Part shown: piece after piece, positions 19,862-29,284 of the stretch
How positions within the stretch are numbered: position 1 is the stretch's first letter
Layout: every line of letters starts with the position of its first letter
From: Falsirhodobacter halotolerans
GTDB lineage: Bacteria > Pseudomonadota > Alphaproteobacteria > Rhodobacterales > Rhodobacteraceae
Direction of reading: 5' to 3'
Length of the DNA: 64,000 nucleotides
NCBI RefSeq assembly: GCF_022899245.1
Contig: NZ_JALJAZ010000001.1
Location: 837,501 to 901,500, forward strand
Notes under the pieces: generated by a model
What the model was told of the DNA's origin: nothing
Seen by the model: only the letters and a program-made list of their open reading frames with translations
Databases searched by the model: none
Program-made: the position numbers and the translations under genes

Positions 19862-21151
19862 ATGACCCTTTCCTTCCGCCTGCCGCTTGCCGCCGCGTTG
19901 GCCGCCAGCATCGCTTTGCCCGCCTTTGCCCAACCGACCGGAGAGCCGATCAAGATCGGCGTTCTGCATTCGCTGTCGGGCACGATGGCCATTTCCGAAA
20001 CCACGCTGAAGGATACCGTCCTCATGCTGATCGATCAGCAGAACGCGGCGGGCGGCGTTCTGGGCCGTCCGCTGGAGGCGGTGGTGGTCGACCCCGCTTC
20101 GGACTGGCCGCTGTTTGCCGAGAAGGCGCGCGAATTGCTGACCGTGTCCGATGTGGACGTGATTTTCGGCTGCTGGACCTCCGTCAGCCGCAAATCCGTC
20201 CTGCCGGTAATCGAGGAACTGAACGGGCTCATGTTCTATCCCGTCCAGTATGAGGGCGAGGAATCGTCGAAGAATGTCTTCTACACCGGGGCCGCGCCGA
20301 ACCAGCAGGCCATTCCGGCGGTGGATTACATGATGGAGGAGCTGGGGGTCGAGAAATTCGCGCTTCTGGGCACCGACTACGTCTATCCCCGGACCACGAA
20401 CAACATCCTGACCGCCTATCTGGGCGACAAGGGCATCGCGGAAAGCGACATCTTCGTCAACTATACCCCGTTCGGGCAATCGGACTGGTCGAAGATCGTC
20501 GCCGATGTCGTGGCGCTGGGTGCAGATGGCAAGCAGGTGGGTGTCGTCTCCACCATCAACGGTGACGCCAATATCGGGTTCTACAAGGAACTGGCGGCGG
20601 CAGGCGTGTCGGCGGACGATCTGCCGGTCATCGCGTTTTCGGTCGGCGAGGAGGAATTGTCGGGTCTGGATACCAGCGATCTGGTCGGGCATCTCGCGGC
20701 GTGGAACTACTTCGAATCCGCCGATACGCCGGAAAACGCGGCCTTCATCGAAGGCTGGCACGAATTCACAGGCGACGACAGCCGTGTGACCAATGACCCG
20801 ATGGAGGCCACGATGATCGGCTTCAAGATGTGGGTGCAGGCGGTTGAAGAAGCGGGCAGCACCGATGTCGATCCCGTGCGCGAGGCGATGTATGGCCAGA
20901 CCGTTCCGAACCTGACCGGCGGCACGGCTGAGATGCTGCCCAACCACCATCTGACCAAGCCCGTCCTGATCGGCGAAATTCGCGCCGATGGCCAATTCGA
21001 CATCATCAGCCAGACCGACCCTGTGCCGGGCGATGCCTGGACCGATTTCCTGCCGGAATCGGCGGTGCTCGAGTCCGATTGGGCCGAGCTTGATTGTGGG
21101 ATGTATAACACCCGGACCGAAACCTGCATCCAGCAGCAATCCAACTACTGA
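19862..21151 (+). CDS. urtA: Urea ABC transporter, substrate-binding protein
   Basis: A 429-residue periplasmic binding protein of the branched-chain amino-acid type. The signal peptide is MTLSFRLPLAAALAASIALP followed by AFAQ. Family signatures of UrtA include IKIGVLHSLSGTMAISET, FGCWTSVSRKSVLPV, NGLMFYPVQYEGEESS and DPMEATMIGFKMWVQA. It heads the five-gene urt cassette and captures urea for the UrtBC/DE importer. A hairpin lies between it and urtB. Confidence 0.96.
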   Translation: MTLSFRLPLAAALAASIALPAFAQPTGEPIKIGVLHSLSGTMAISETTLKDTVLMLIDQQNAAGGVLGRPLEAVVVDPASDWPLFAEKARELLTVSDVDVIFGCWTSVSRKSVLPVIEELNGLMFYPVQYEGEESSKNVFYTGAAPNQQAIPAVDYMMEELGVEKFALLGTDYVYPRTTNNILTAYLGDKGIAESDIFVNYTPFGQSDWSKIVADVVALGADGKQVGVVSTINGDANIGFYKELAAAGVSADDLPVIAFSVGEEELSGLDTSDLVGHLAAWNYFESADTPENAAFIEGWHEFTGDDSRVTNDPMEATMIGFKMWVQAVEEAGSTDVDPVREAMYGQTVPNLTGGTAEMLPNHHLTKPVLIGEIRADGQFDIISQTDPVPGDAWTDFLPESAVLESDWAELDCGMYNTRTETCIQQQSNY

Positions 21152-21158
21152 TGCCCGA

Positions 21159-21181
21159 GGGGCGCCCTTTGAGGGCGCTCC
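21159..21181 (+). other. GC hairpin between urtA and urtB
   Basis: GGGGCGCCC (21159-21167) and GGGCGCTCC (21173-21181) pair with one mismatch around TTTGA. It follows the urtA stop and precedes the urtB start. No T tract is present; it probably stabilises urtA mRNA or limits read-through. Confidence 0.6.
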
Positions 21182-21201
21182 TGACCTGCCAAGGGGCGAC
21201 G

Positions 21202-23097
21202 ATGCAGATACTCCTTTCCATCTTCTTCATGCTGACATTGGCCCTGCCGGTGGCCGCGCAGGATCTGGCGACCGTCCTGAACGCCAACCGCGACCAGATC
21301 GTCCAGCCGTCCCGCACCAGCATCGGGCCGGTCATCGATGCGATTGCAAACAGTGGCGATCCGGCCGTGCGCGATGTCCTTGCCGCGTGGGAAGGCCGCC
21401 GGCTGGCCGTGCGCCAAGCCGACGGGGCTTTCGTGATTGCGGATGGTGACAGGCTGACCGATCTCCGCGGTGCGGCACTGCCCGCCGCAGATGTGACCGT
21501 GCTGCGGCCGAACGCGGGGGTGCGGGGGCTGATCGCCTCGGCATTGGTGCAATTCCAGTTGACCGATCCGGATCCGGTGGCCCGGGGGGCCGCGCGCGAT
21601 GCCATCGCGCGAAATGCCGCCCCCGAACATCTGCCGTTGGTCCGCGAGGCATTGGCGAACGGTTCCGATGCCGACTTGGCACGGTTGGAACGGCTTTTGA
21701 CCCTGCGCTTCGACCCTGATCCGGCGGCCCGCGTGGTCGCGATCCAGGGATTTGGCGCCACATTGTCATTGGACGTGCGCGCGGCGCTGAACCCGCTTCT
21801 TGCCACCCGTCGCGTGGCCGCGTTTGACGAACCTGTCGGCAACATCGCCCGCATCCTGTCCGTCGCGGACCTGGGGCGGGAGGGGGCTTACGACCTGCTT
21901 GTGCAAGCGAACCTTGCCCCCGCCCGCCTGACGCCGAACGACGCGCATCGCGCGCTGGTCGCCAATATCGTGAACGGGCAGGTGGCGGGCGTTCCGGTCG
22001 CCGCGCTCGACACGGCCGAGGCGCGCGAGGGTGCCTACTCCGCGCTGGAAGCGGCAGGCACCGTTCCGACGGCCGCAACCGAGGCGGAGGTGGATTCGAT
22101 ACTAGACCGCGCGCATTTCGCGGATGTCTATGTCGAGCCGGACGCGGTGGTGACCGATGCCGCCCGCGCCGCCCTTCTGGGAATTCAGGCGAAGTTGGGC
22201 GCAATGCAGGCCGCAGACCTGGCGCTGGATGCGCTGTCGCTTGCGTCGATCTATTTTCTTGCCGCTATTGGGCTGGCGATCACCTTCGGCGTGATGCGCG
22301 TGATCAACATGGCGCATGGTGATTTCATCATGATGGGGGCCTATACCGGCTATGTCGTGCAGCAGATCGTGCCGGACCGAACCCTGTCGCTGGTCGTGGC
22401 ACTGCCGCTGGCATTTCTTGTGACCTTTGCGGCGGGGGTGGTGCTGGAACGGCTGGTGATCCGCCATCTGTATCATCGCCCGCTGGAAACGCTTCTGGCA
22501 ACTTTCGGCGTGTCGATCATGTTGCAGCAATTGGCCAAAAACATCTTCGGCACGCAGGCACGCCCTCTGACCGCGCCGGACTGGCTAAGCGGGTCATGGG
22601 CCCTGAACGACATCGTGGGAATAAGCTGGATCCGCGTGGCGATCTTCGTTCTGGCACTGCTGTTTCTTGGCCTTTACCTGTTCATCATGCGCCGCACCCG
22701 GCTGGGGCTGGAGGTGCGGGCCGTGCAGCAGAACCCGACGATGGCCGCCTCGATGGGCATTTCCCCGAATCGGATCAACATGCTGGCCTTCGGACTTGGA
22801 TCGGGGATTGCGGGCATTGCCGGTGTGGCGATCGGGCTGTTCGCGCAGGTTACCTCCGAACTGGGGCAGCAGTATATCGTGCAAAGCTTCATGACCGTGG
22901 TCGTGGGGGGCGTCGGCAATATTTTCGGCACATTGGCCGGGGCCGCGCTGATCGGGTTCCTGCAAAAGGGGATCGAGTGGCTGAACCCCTCGAATACACT
23001 GGCGGCCCAAACCTACATGATCCTGTTCATCATCATTTTCATCCAGTTCCGGCCAAGGGGCATCATTGCCCTGAAGGGCCGCGCGGCGGGGGACTGA
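21202..23097 (+). CDS. urtB: Urea ABC transporter, permease UrtB
   Basis: A membrane protein of about 631 residues. The start at 21202 is chosen because AAGGGG precedes it and the N-terminus MQILLSIFFMLTLALPVAAQ is a signal-like segment; an earlier ATG at 21151 would overlap the urtA stop. A long soluble region (about 25-345) typical of proteobacterial UrtB precedes the LivH-type permease (about 350-630) with AAIGLAITFGVMRVINMAHG and AVQQNPTMAASMGISPNRIN. It pairs with UrtC to form the channel. Confidence 0.94.
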   Translation: MQILLSIFFMLTLALPVAAQDLATVLNANRDQIVQPSRTSIGPVIDAIANSGDPAVRDVLAAWEGRRLAVRQADGAFVIADGDRLTDLRGAALPAADVTVLRPNAGVRGLIASALVQFQLTDPDPVARGAARDAIARNAAPEHLPLVREALANGSDADLARLERLLTLRFDPDPAARVVAIQGFGATLSLDVRAALNPLLATRRVAAFDEPVGNIARILSVADLGREGAYDLLVQANLAPARLTPNDAHRALVANIVNGQVAGVPVAALDTAEAREGAYSALEAAGTVPTAATEAEVDSILDRAHFADVYVEPDAVVTDAARAALLGIQAKLGAMQAADLALDALSLASIYFLAAIGLAITFGVMRVINMAHGDFIMMGAYTGYVVQQIVPDRTLSLVVALPLAFLVTFAAGVVLERLVIRHLYHRPLETLLATFGVSIMLQQLAKNIFGTQARPLTAPDWLSGSWALNDIVGISWIRVAIFVLALLFLGLYLFIMRRTRLGLEVRAVQQNPTMAASMGISPNRINMLAFGLGSGIAGIAGVAIGLFAQVTSELGQQYIVQSFMTVVVGGVGNIFGTLAGAALIGFLQKGIEWLNPSNTLAAQTYMILFIIIFIQFRPRGIIALKGRAAGD

Positions 23098-23098
23098 C

Positions 23099-24223
23099 AT
23101 GCGGCGTTCGACAGTGATTTTTCTGGCGCTTTTGCTGATCTTTACCGCCGTCGTGACGATAATGGCCGGGGCGGGGATGGTCTCCACCTCGTTCGTCAAG
23201 ACGTTGGGGATGACGCTGTGCCTGTGTCTGGCGGCGGTGGCGATGGATGTGGTGTGGGGCTATGCCGGTATCCTCAGCCTGGGGCATATGGCGTTCTTCG
23301 CACTTGGGGGATACCTGATCGGCATGTGGCTGATGTATGCGCGGACCGAGGCGATCGTGGTGCAGGCCCTGTCGGGTGCCCCCTTGCCCGCCACGGCGGA
23401 GGAAATTCGACAGGGCATCGGCAATCAGATTTTCGGTGTGGTGGGATCCTCCGACATTCCGTGGGTGTGGACCTTCGCGGACAGCCTGCCACTGCAACTG
23501 ATGCTTGTGGTGCTGGTGCCGGGGGGGCTGGCAGGAATATTCGGCTGGCTCGCCTTCCGCAGCCGCGTGACGGGGGTGTATCTTTCGATCCTGACGCAGG
23601 CGATGACGCTGGCGCTGGCACTTTATCTGTTCCAGAATGACAGCGGCCTGCGCGGCAATAACGGACTGTCGGGGTTGCAGAACCTGCCGGGGGTGTCCGC
23701 ACCCCAGGCGGTGACCGCGGTGTGGCTGTTCTGGGCCTCGGCTTTCGCCTTGGCGTTGGGTTATGCCGGCACGGCGTGGATCGTGGGGGGCAAGTTCGGG
23801 TCGGTCATCCGCGCCATCCGCGACGACGAGGCGCGGGTCCGCTTCCTCGGCTATCCGGTCGAAGGGTTCAAGCTGGTGGTCTTCACCCTGACGGCGGTGA
23901 TCGCGGCCGTTGCAGGCGCGCTGTATTATCCCCAAGCAGGCATCGTTAATCCGGCAGAGATGATGCCCATCGCCTCCATCTATCTGGCGGTGTGGGTGGC
24001 GATCGGCGGGCGCGGACGGCTGTATGGTGCCGTGATCGGGGCGGCGGTGGTCTCGCTCCTGTCCAGCTGGTTCACCGGTGGACGCGCCCCTTCGGTCGAT
24101 CTGGGATTTTACCGCATCGACTGGGTCAACTGGTGGCAGGTTCTGCTGGGCCTGACCTTCGTCCTGGTCACCTTGTTCGCCCCACGTGGCATCGGCGGGC
24201 TGTTCGACCGGAGGAAGACATGA
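23099..24223 (+). CDS. urtC: Urea ABC transporter, permease UrtC
   Basis: The 374-residue LivM-type permease starts one base after the urtB stop. Family landmarks are DVVWGYAGILSLGHMAFFAL (about 41), SRVTGVYLSILTQAMTLAL (about 156) and IRAIRDDEARVRFLGYPVEG (about 236), with about ten hydrophobic segments. It overlaps urtD by four bases (ATGA). It forms the second half of the urea channel. Confidence 0.95.
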   Translation: MRRSTVIFLALLLIFTAVVTIMAGAGMVSTSFVKTLGMTLCLCLAAVAMDVVWGYAGILSLGHMAFFALGGYLIGMWLMYARTEAIVVQALSGAPLPATAEEIRQGIGNQIFGVVGSSDIPWVWTFADSLPLQLMLVVLVPGGLAGIFGWLAFRSRVTGVYLSILTQAMTLALALYLFQNDSGLRGNNGLSGLQNLPGVSAPQAVTAVWLFWASAFALALGYAGTAWIVGGKFGSVIRAIRDDEARVRFLGYPVEGFKLVVFTLTAVIAAVAGALYYPQAGIVNPAEMMPIASIYLAVWVAIGGRGRLYGAVIGAAVVSLLSSWFTGGRAPSVDLGFYRIDWVNWWQVLLGLTFVLVTLFAPRGIGGLFDRRKT

Positions 24224-24963
24224 GCGCACTTCTGGAAGTGCGCGGCATCTCCGTCACCTTCGACGGGTTTCGCGCAATCAACGACTTATCTTTTGCCATC
24301 AACGCCGCCGAACTGCGCGCGATCATCGGGCCGAACGGGGCGGGCAAAACCACGTTCATGGACATCGTGACCGGCAAGACCCGCCCTGACAGTGGCGACG
24401 TCCTGTTCGGCGAGGTGCCGAAATCCCTTCTGCGCATGAACGAGGCGCAGATCGCCCGCGCGGGCATCGGACGCAAGTTCCAACGCCCCACTGTGTTCGA
24501 GGACCAAGACGTGCGCGCCAACCTGATGATGGCGCTGAAAAAGCCGCGCAACCCCTTCGCCGTCCTGCGATTCCGTCCGACAGCCGAGGATCATGCGAAG
24601 GTGGACGCGCTGGCGGACGAGGTCGGTCTGGCCGACCACCTGCCGCGCATTGCAGGCGAGCTTTCGCACGGGCAAAAGCAGTGGTTGGAGATCGGCATGC
24701 TTCTGGCGCAGGAACCGCGCCTTTTGCTGGTGGATGAACCGGCGGCGGGAATGACACTGGCCGAACGCGAAACCACGACGGCCCTCCTGCGCCGACTGGC
24801 GGCCACACGCGCGGTAGTGGTCGTGGAACACGACATGGATTTCGTGCGTCGCCTGGGATGCCGCGTGACCGTTCTGCATGAAGGGGCGGTTCTGGCCGAA
24901 GGCTCGCTTGATCACGTCACCTCGGACCCGCAGGTCATCGAGGTTTATCTGGGACGCGGATGA
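24220..24963 (+). CDS. urtD: Urea ABC transporter, ATP-binding protein UrtD
   Basis: A 247-residue LivG-type ATPase. Walker A GPNGAGKTTF (about 37), signature LSHGQKQWLEIG (about 147) and Walker B LLLVDEPAAGMT are present; the SHGQK form of the signature is characteristic of UrtD. The ATG at 24220 overlaps the urtC stop; longer in-frame starts upstream lie inside urtC and are unlikely. Confidence 0.95.
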   Translation: MSALLEVRGISVTFDGFRAINDLSFAINAAELRAIIGPNGAGKTTFMDIVTGKTRPDSGDVLFGEVPKSLLRMNEAQIARAGIGRKFQRPTVFEDQDVRANLMMALKKPRNPFAVLRFRPTAEDHAKVDALADEVGLADHLPRIAGELSHGQKQWLEIGMLLAQEPRLLLVDEPAAGMTLAERETTTALLRRLAATRAVVVVEHDMDFVRRLGCRVTVLHEGAVLAEGSLDHVTSDPQVIEVYLGRG

Positions 24964-25658
24964 TGCTGAAGACCGAAAACCTGACCCTTCACTACGGCCA
25001 GAGCCTGATCCTGCACGGTATCGACATGGAGGCGCGGGCGGGCGAGGTCACCTGCATCATGGGAAACAACGGGGTGGGCAAAACCTCGCTTCTGAAGGCC
25101 ATCGCAGGGACCCATCCGCGATCGGGCGGCAAGGTTCGGCTGAACGGGGAGGATTTGCCCGTATTGCGCCCCGACGCCATGGCGCGGCGGGGGGTGGCCG
25201 TGGTGCCTCAAGGGCGGATGATCTTTCCCCTGCTGACGGTCACCGAAAATCTGGAGACGGCGTTCGCGACTCTGCCGAAAACCGATCGCCGCATTCCGGC
25301 AGAGGTCTATGACCTGTTTCCCGTCCTGCACGATATGGCCCGCAGGCGAGGCGGCGATCTCTCAGGCGGCCAGCAGCAGCAGCTGGCCATCGCCCGCGCG
25401 ATGATCATGCGCCCCAAGCTGCTTTTACTGGATGAGCCGACGGAAGGCATCCAGCCGAACATCATCCAGCAGATCGGGCGGGTCATCCGCTATCTCAAGG
25501 ATAAGGGCGATATCGCCATCGTGCTGGTGGAGCAGTATTTCGACTTCGCGTATGACTTGGCCGACCATGTCTATGTCATCAAGCGCGGCGTTGTGGAAGT
25601 CGAGGGCCCGCGCGATACGCTCGGGCGAGAACGGATGAAAGCGGCCGTCAGCGTCTGA
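24960..25658 (+). CDS. urtE: Urea ABC transporter, ATP-binding protein UrtE
   Basis: A 232-residue LivF-type ATPase, last gene of the urea operon. Walker A is GNNGVGKTSLL (about 36), the signature LSGGQQQQLAIARAM (about 137) and Walker B LLLLDEPTEGIQPNI. The Q-rich signature and DEPTEGIQP are typical of UrtE. The ATGATG start overlaps the urtD stop. No clear terminator follows. Confidence 0.95.
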   Translation: MMLKTENLTLHYGQSLILHGIDMEARAGEVTCIMGNNGVGKTSLLKAIAGTHPRSGGKVRLNGEDLPVLRPDAMARRGVAVVPQGRMIFPLLTVTENLETAFATLPKTDRRIPAEVYDLFPVLHDMARRRGGDLSGGQQQQLAIARAMIMRPKLLLLDEPTEGIQPNIIQQIGRVIRYLKDKGDIAIVLVEQYFDFAYDLADHVYVIKRGVVEVEGPRDTLGRERMKAAVSV

Positions 25659-25795
25659 AATCAAATCAGATATTTCTTATATTTGCGATATGGTCTCTGA
25701 AAGCAATGGCCGGAGCTGATTCAGGCGTCCCGAAGGAGGGAATTGATCAGGGACCTTTTCTGACCGATTTATGTGCCGAGAACGCACTTGTGGCC

Positions 25796-26209
25796 TTACT
25801 TTCCCAAGTCTCGCGATCCCTCATCCAGATGATGGCGCACGGGGTTCGGAGAGTTCTGCCGATAAAGGCATATGCGCTCCTCCTGCTTGCGCACATAGAA
25901 CGAGGCCGTCTCGCCCGTCAGATCGACCAGCCGGTGCAGTTCGGGCCGGATCTTTTCGCCCAGATCGAAGCGCCGCCGGAACAACGCGCCCAAGCGCCAG
26001 ACATTCGCGCCGAGCGCGTATCGCTGGTCGGAATCCCGTGTCACGAAACTGAACAGGATCAGGGAATTGAGCAGTCGGGGAAGGGAGCTTTTCGAGATCC
26101 CCGTCTCCGCCGCCAATTCAGTAAGGCTGAACGAACTGCGCTCTTCTGAGAAGGCATCGAGGATCGACAACGCCTTCTCGACCGCTTCGACACGCTGTTC
26201 TGAGGACAT
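25796..26209 (-). pseudogene. IclR-family regulator, truncated after the start of the effector domain
   Basis: From the ATG at 26209 the frame gives 137 residues: a full IclR winged helix (about 5-75; VEAVEKALSILDAFSEE and LTELAAETGISKSSLPRLLN) and the first third of the effector-binding domain (ETASFYVRKQEERICLYRQN). It stops after HHLDEGSRDLGK. Family members are about 250 residues, so more than 100 are missing, and I see no continuation in another frame before urtE. The DNA-binding half is intact and divergent from tctC, so a short repressor-like protein might still be made. Alternatively it is a pseudogene and tctC is deregulated. Confidence 0.75.
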
Positions 26210-26216
26210 TGGGGCT

Positions 26217-26233
26217 GTTCCATTGAGTGAAAC
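26217..26233. promoter_or_regulatory. Candidate IclR-type operator
   Basis: GTTCCATTGAGTGAAAC has near-palindromic ends (GTTCC against GAAAC) and resembles the TTCC-N5-GGAA pattern of IclR/KdgR-type sites. It lies just upstream of the truncated iclR start in the divergent tctC control region. Confidence 0.4.
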
Positions 26234-26244
26234 CAGGGTTCCGC

Positions 26245-26277
26245 ACTGTGGACACGTCCTGCGGGATTGTCCACTGT
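26245..26277. promoter_or_regulatory. Long inverted repeat in the iclR-tctC control region
   Basis: ACTGTGGACA (26245-26254) and TGTCCACTGT (26268-26277) pair in nine of ten positions around a 13-base spacer. The half-site centres are 23 bases apart, about two helical turns, as for a dimer or tetramer binding site. It lies about 40 bases before the tctC start. Confidence 0.5.
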
Positions 26278-26317
26278 TGCGGCAGACGGCGGGGAGGCCG
26301 TTACAAGGAGGATGATC

Positions 26318-27280
26318 ATGAACACATCGCGCGCCCTGGGTGCATTTGCGGCACTCGTCCTGTCGGCGGGTTCGTCGACCGCCCAAGATTACCCTGACCG
26401 GACAATCAGCATGGTGGTTGCCTACAGTGCGGGCGGCGGCACTGACATCGCCGCTCGGACACTCGTTCCCTACATCGATAAATATCTGCCCGGCGACCAG
26501 ACCATTGCGGTCATCAACAAGCCGGGTGCCGCAGGTGAACTGGGTTTCAGCGACATCGCCAAGGCGGCCCCGGACGGTTACACTATCGGCTTCATCAACA
26601 CACCGACAATCCTTACCATTCCGATCCAGCGCGACACGTCTTTCGCATTTGAGCAGATCAAACCCATCGCCAACGTTGTATTTGATGCCGGGTCCCTTGT
26701 GGCGCTGCCTGATAATGATTTTGGTGATCTGGCAGGCCTGATCGCCGCGGCCAAAAAGGCTCCGGGCACCATTACCTATGGCACCACGGGCATCGGGTCA
26801 GATGATCACTTGTCAATACTGGCCCTTGAACGGGAGGCGGGCATCACGCTTCGGCATGTGCCGTTCAGTGGCTCGTCGGAAATCCGTGCGGCGGTCCTGG
26901 GCGGTCACATCGCGCTCGGCTCCATGAATATTGGCGAAGTGATCAACAGCGTGAACGAGGGGGAAATCGTGACTTTCGGCCAGATGGCGGCCCAGAGATG
27001 GGAAGGGGCGCCCGACGTGCCGACCTTCCGCGAACAGGGTATCGACATCGTATCGGGCGCCTATCGCGGTGTGGGTGCGCCCGCAGACCTCGATCCTGCC
27101 ATTATCGATATTCTGTCCGAGGCCGTGGGCAGAGCTGTGGCCGATGAGGACTTCCGCGCCGCCGCTGCAAAACAGGCGTTGCCGCTTGATTACCAAGCTT
27201 CGGATGAATTCACGGCCACTTTGATCGAACTGCAAGGACTTTACCAAACGCTCTGGGACGAAAACCCTTGGGTCGATTGA
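26318..27280 (+). CDS. tctC: Tripartite tricarboxylate transporter, substrate-binding protein TctC
   Basis: A Bug/TctC-family periplasmic binding protein of about 320 residues. The signal peptide is MNTSRALGAFAALVLSAGSS followed by TAQ. Family motifs are YPDRTISMVVAYSAGGGTDI (about 24), INKPGAAGELGFSDIAKAAP and TYGTTGIGSDDHLSILALE. AAGGAGG at 26305 sits 6 bases before this ATG, which fits better than the ATG at 26312 that touches it. It feeds the TctBA permease encoded next. The ligand is probably a tri- or dicarboxylate. Confidence 0.93.
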   Translation: MNTSRALGAFAALVLSAGSSTAQDYPDRTISMVVAYSAGGGTDIAARTLVPYIDKYLPGDQTIAVINKPGAAGELGFSDIAKAAPDGYTIGFINTPTILTIPIQRDTSFAFEQIKPIANVVFDAGSLVALPDNDFGDLAGLIAAAKKAPGTITYGTTGIGSDDHLSILALEREAGITLRHVPFSGSSEIRAAVLGGHIALGSMNIGEVINSVNEGEIVTFGQMAAQRWEGAPDVPTFREQGIDIVSGAYRGVGAPADLDPAIIDILSEAVGRAVADEDFRAAAAKQALPLDYQASDEFTATLIELQGLYQTLWDENPWVD

Positions 27281-27281
27281 T

Positions 27282-27785
27282 ATGTCATCGCGTGACGACT
27301 TCGCCGTGCCCTCCCGCTGGCTGATCGCGGCAGAATTTGGTGCCGCCATCTTATTGGCCGCGCTTTTCGCCACGCTGGCGTGGGTGGGCAGCGGGTATGG
27401 TGGGACCGCCGCCTTCATGCCTTTGGCGGTATCGACACTCGGCACCCTCGCTTCTCTGGCATGGGCCATAGGGTTGTTGCGCAAATACCCGCGCAATGAG
27501 GGGGGGACGACAATCTCGCTGGCGTCCTTGCGCAGGCTTGGCACCCTGGTGGTGCTTTTCGTGACGTTTGTGGCCGCTATCCCGCATTGCGGCTTTTTGA
27601 CCGCGACTTTCGTCTTCGTTGGGGTCACGCCCATCCTGATGGGCCTGCGCCCGGCGTGGCACGCGGTGATCGCGGCGGCCTGCCTTTCAGGGCTGCTCTG
27701 GCTCGTATTCGCCGTCCTTCTCAAAAGCCCTCTGCCCGCGGATATCATTTTCGATCGCCAAGGAGTCTTCGCGTGGATATTCTGA
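27282..27785 (+). CDS. tctB: Tripartite tricarboxylate transporter, small membrane subunit TctB
   Basis: A 167-residue protein with four predicted membrane helices (around 15-35, 45-65, 80-105 and 115-150), typical of the weakly conserved TctB subunit. It starts one base after the tctC stop and its 3' end overlaps tctA by 13 bases. Assignment rests mainly on size, hydrophobicity and its place between TctC and TctA. Confidence 0.85.
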   Translation: MSSRDDFAVPSRWLIAAEFGAAILLAALFATLAWVGSGYGGTAAFMPLAVSTLGTLASLAWAIGLLRKYPRNEGGTTISLASLRRLGTLVVLFVTFVAAIPHCGFLTATFVFVGVTPILMGLRPAWHAVIAAACLSGLLWLVFAVLLKSPLPADIIFDRQGVFAWIF

Positions 27786-29284
27786 CACACCTGGCGGACG
27801 GCTTCGCCAATGTCCTGACGCCGACCGTTGTATTGGCGATGTTCGGCGGCACCATAATGGGGGTGCTGATTGGTGCCTTGCCGGGGTTGTCGGCAACGAT
27901 GGGTATCGCAGTGCTCATCCCGTTCACCTTTGGAATGCAACCCTTGATTGCACTTGGTCTGGTGGCGGGTATCTACAACGGCGCGATGTACGGCGGATCG
28001 ATCCCCGCGATCCTGCTACGTATTCCCGGAACGCCCGCAGGTATCGCCACGGTCTTTGACGGTTACCCGATGACCCGGCAGGGCCGCGCTCGGCTTGCCC
28101 TGCGGGTGTCACTTTATTCCTCTGCCTTCGGATCGTTCGTCAGCGCGCTCTGCCTGATCCTGCTGTCGCCTCCCCTTGCGGCATTGGCCCTGAAGTTCGG
28201 TCCGGCGCAGTTCTTCTGGCTCGCGATCTTCGGCATGCTCTGCATTACGTCGGTGTTGGGGGGATCACTTTCAAAGGGTATGATCGCGACCTGCGCAGGG
28301 CTGCTGATGGGGCTTGTCGGGATCGATCAGATCACCGGCGCCGAACGCTATACTTTTGGCGCCCCTTACATGCTGTCGGGGTTTTCCATCATTGTCGTGC
28401 TGACTGGTCTTTATGCCATCCCGCCCGCGCTTGAGCTGGTCGAAAAGGCACTTCGTGTTTCGGGCAACGATCTTGTGACCGGCAAGCAGGCTGACGACGC
28501 CTTTTTCATGCGTTCGTTGCTGCCGGTCTGGCTGCGGTCGTCAGTGATCGGCGTGATTGTCGGTATCATGCCCGGTGCAGGTGGCAACATCGCAGCGGTC
28601 ATCTCTTGGAATGAGGCTCGCCGCCGCGCGAAAGAGGGTGACCGCTATGGCGATGGCGAACCCAAGGGCATAGCGGCGGCCGAATGCGCCAACAACGCCG
28701 ATACGGCGGCGACGTTGATACCCGCGCTCACGCTGGGTGTGCCGGGGTCTGCCGTGGCGGCGGTGATAATGGGGGTGCTTTTGGTGCATGGCCTGCGGCC
28801 AGGGCCTGCTCTGTTTCGCGAAACCGCCGAAATCACATATGGATTCATGATCGCGATGGGTATCACGGCCCTGATGATGATCCCGGTCGGCCTGTTCGGA
28901 TCTCGGCTCTTCATTAACGCTTTACGTCTTCCGCCGCTGTTGCTCGCTCCGGGCATCGTGGTGCTGACGTCGATCGGTGTCTACACTGTGGGCAACAGCA
29001 TTCTTGATGTTTGGACCATGCTCATCGTCGGATTGGTCGGCTATGCAATGGAAAAGCTTCAAATCCCCACCGCGCCCGCCGTTCTGGCAGTCATTCTGGG
29101 TCCGATGGCGGAATCGGAATTGCGGCGAGCGCTGCTTATCAGCGGCGACGATCCCGCGATCTTCTTCACGGGTGTTGTGAATTGGGTCTTCATCTTGCTG
29201 ATCGCGGTGATGCTGGCGCTTCCGTTCCTCAACCGAAGAGGCAAACGCCACAACATGATTGAAAATGAGAAGGTGGAAACATGA
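27773..29284 (+). CDS. tctA: Tripartite tricarboxylate transporter, large permease TctA
   Basis: A membrane protein of about 503 residues with around 11-12 helices. Conserved TctA segments are GVLIGALPGLSATMGIAVLI (about 24), IYNGAMYGGSIPAILLRIPG (about 65), GIMPGAGGNIAAVISWNEA (about 264) and TLIPALTLGVPGSAVAAV. The GTG start at 27773 is chosen for the AAGGAG 7 bases upstream and because it gives the normal family N-terminus. The stop overlaps the aldehyde dehydrogenase start (ATGA). Confidence 0.93.
   Translation: MDILTHLADGFANVLTPTVVLAMFGGTIMGVLIGALPGLSATMGIAVLIPFTFGMQPLIALGLVAGIYNGAMYGGSIPAILLRIPGTPAGIATVFDGYPMTRQGRARLALRVSLYSSAFGSFVSALCLILLSPPLAALALKFGPAQFFWLAIFGMLCITSVLGGSLSKGMIATCAGLLMGLVGIDQITGAERYTFGAPYMLSGFSIIVVLTGLYAIPPALELVEKALRVSGNDLVTGKQADDAFFMRSLLPVWLRSSVIGVIVGIMPGAGGNIAAVISWNEARRRAKEGDRYGDGEPKGIAAAECANNADTAATLIPALTLGVPGSAVAAVIMGVLLVHGLRPGPALFRETAEITYGFMIAMGITALMMIPVGLFGSRLFINALRLPPLLLAPGIVVLTSIGVYTVGNSILDVWTMLIVGLVGYAMEKLQIPTAPAVLAVILGPMAESELRRALLISGDDPAIFFTGVVNWVFILLIAVMLALPFLNRRGKRHNMIENEKVET

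Noticed and set aside
18059-21139. A 1026-codon open frame on the minus strand
   Set aside because: It is antisense to allophanate hydrolase and urtA, both clearly real, and shows no domain.
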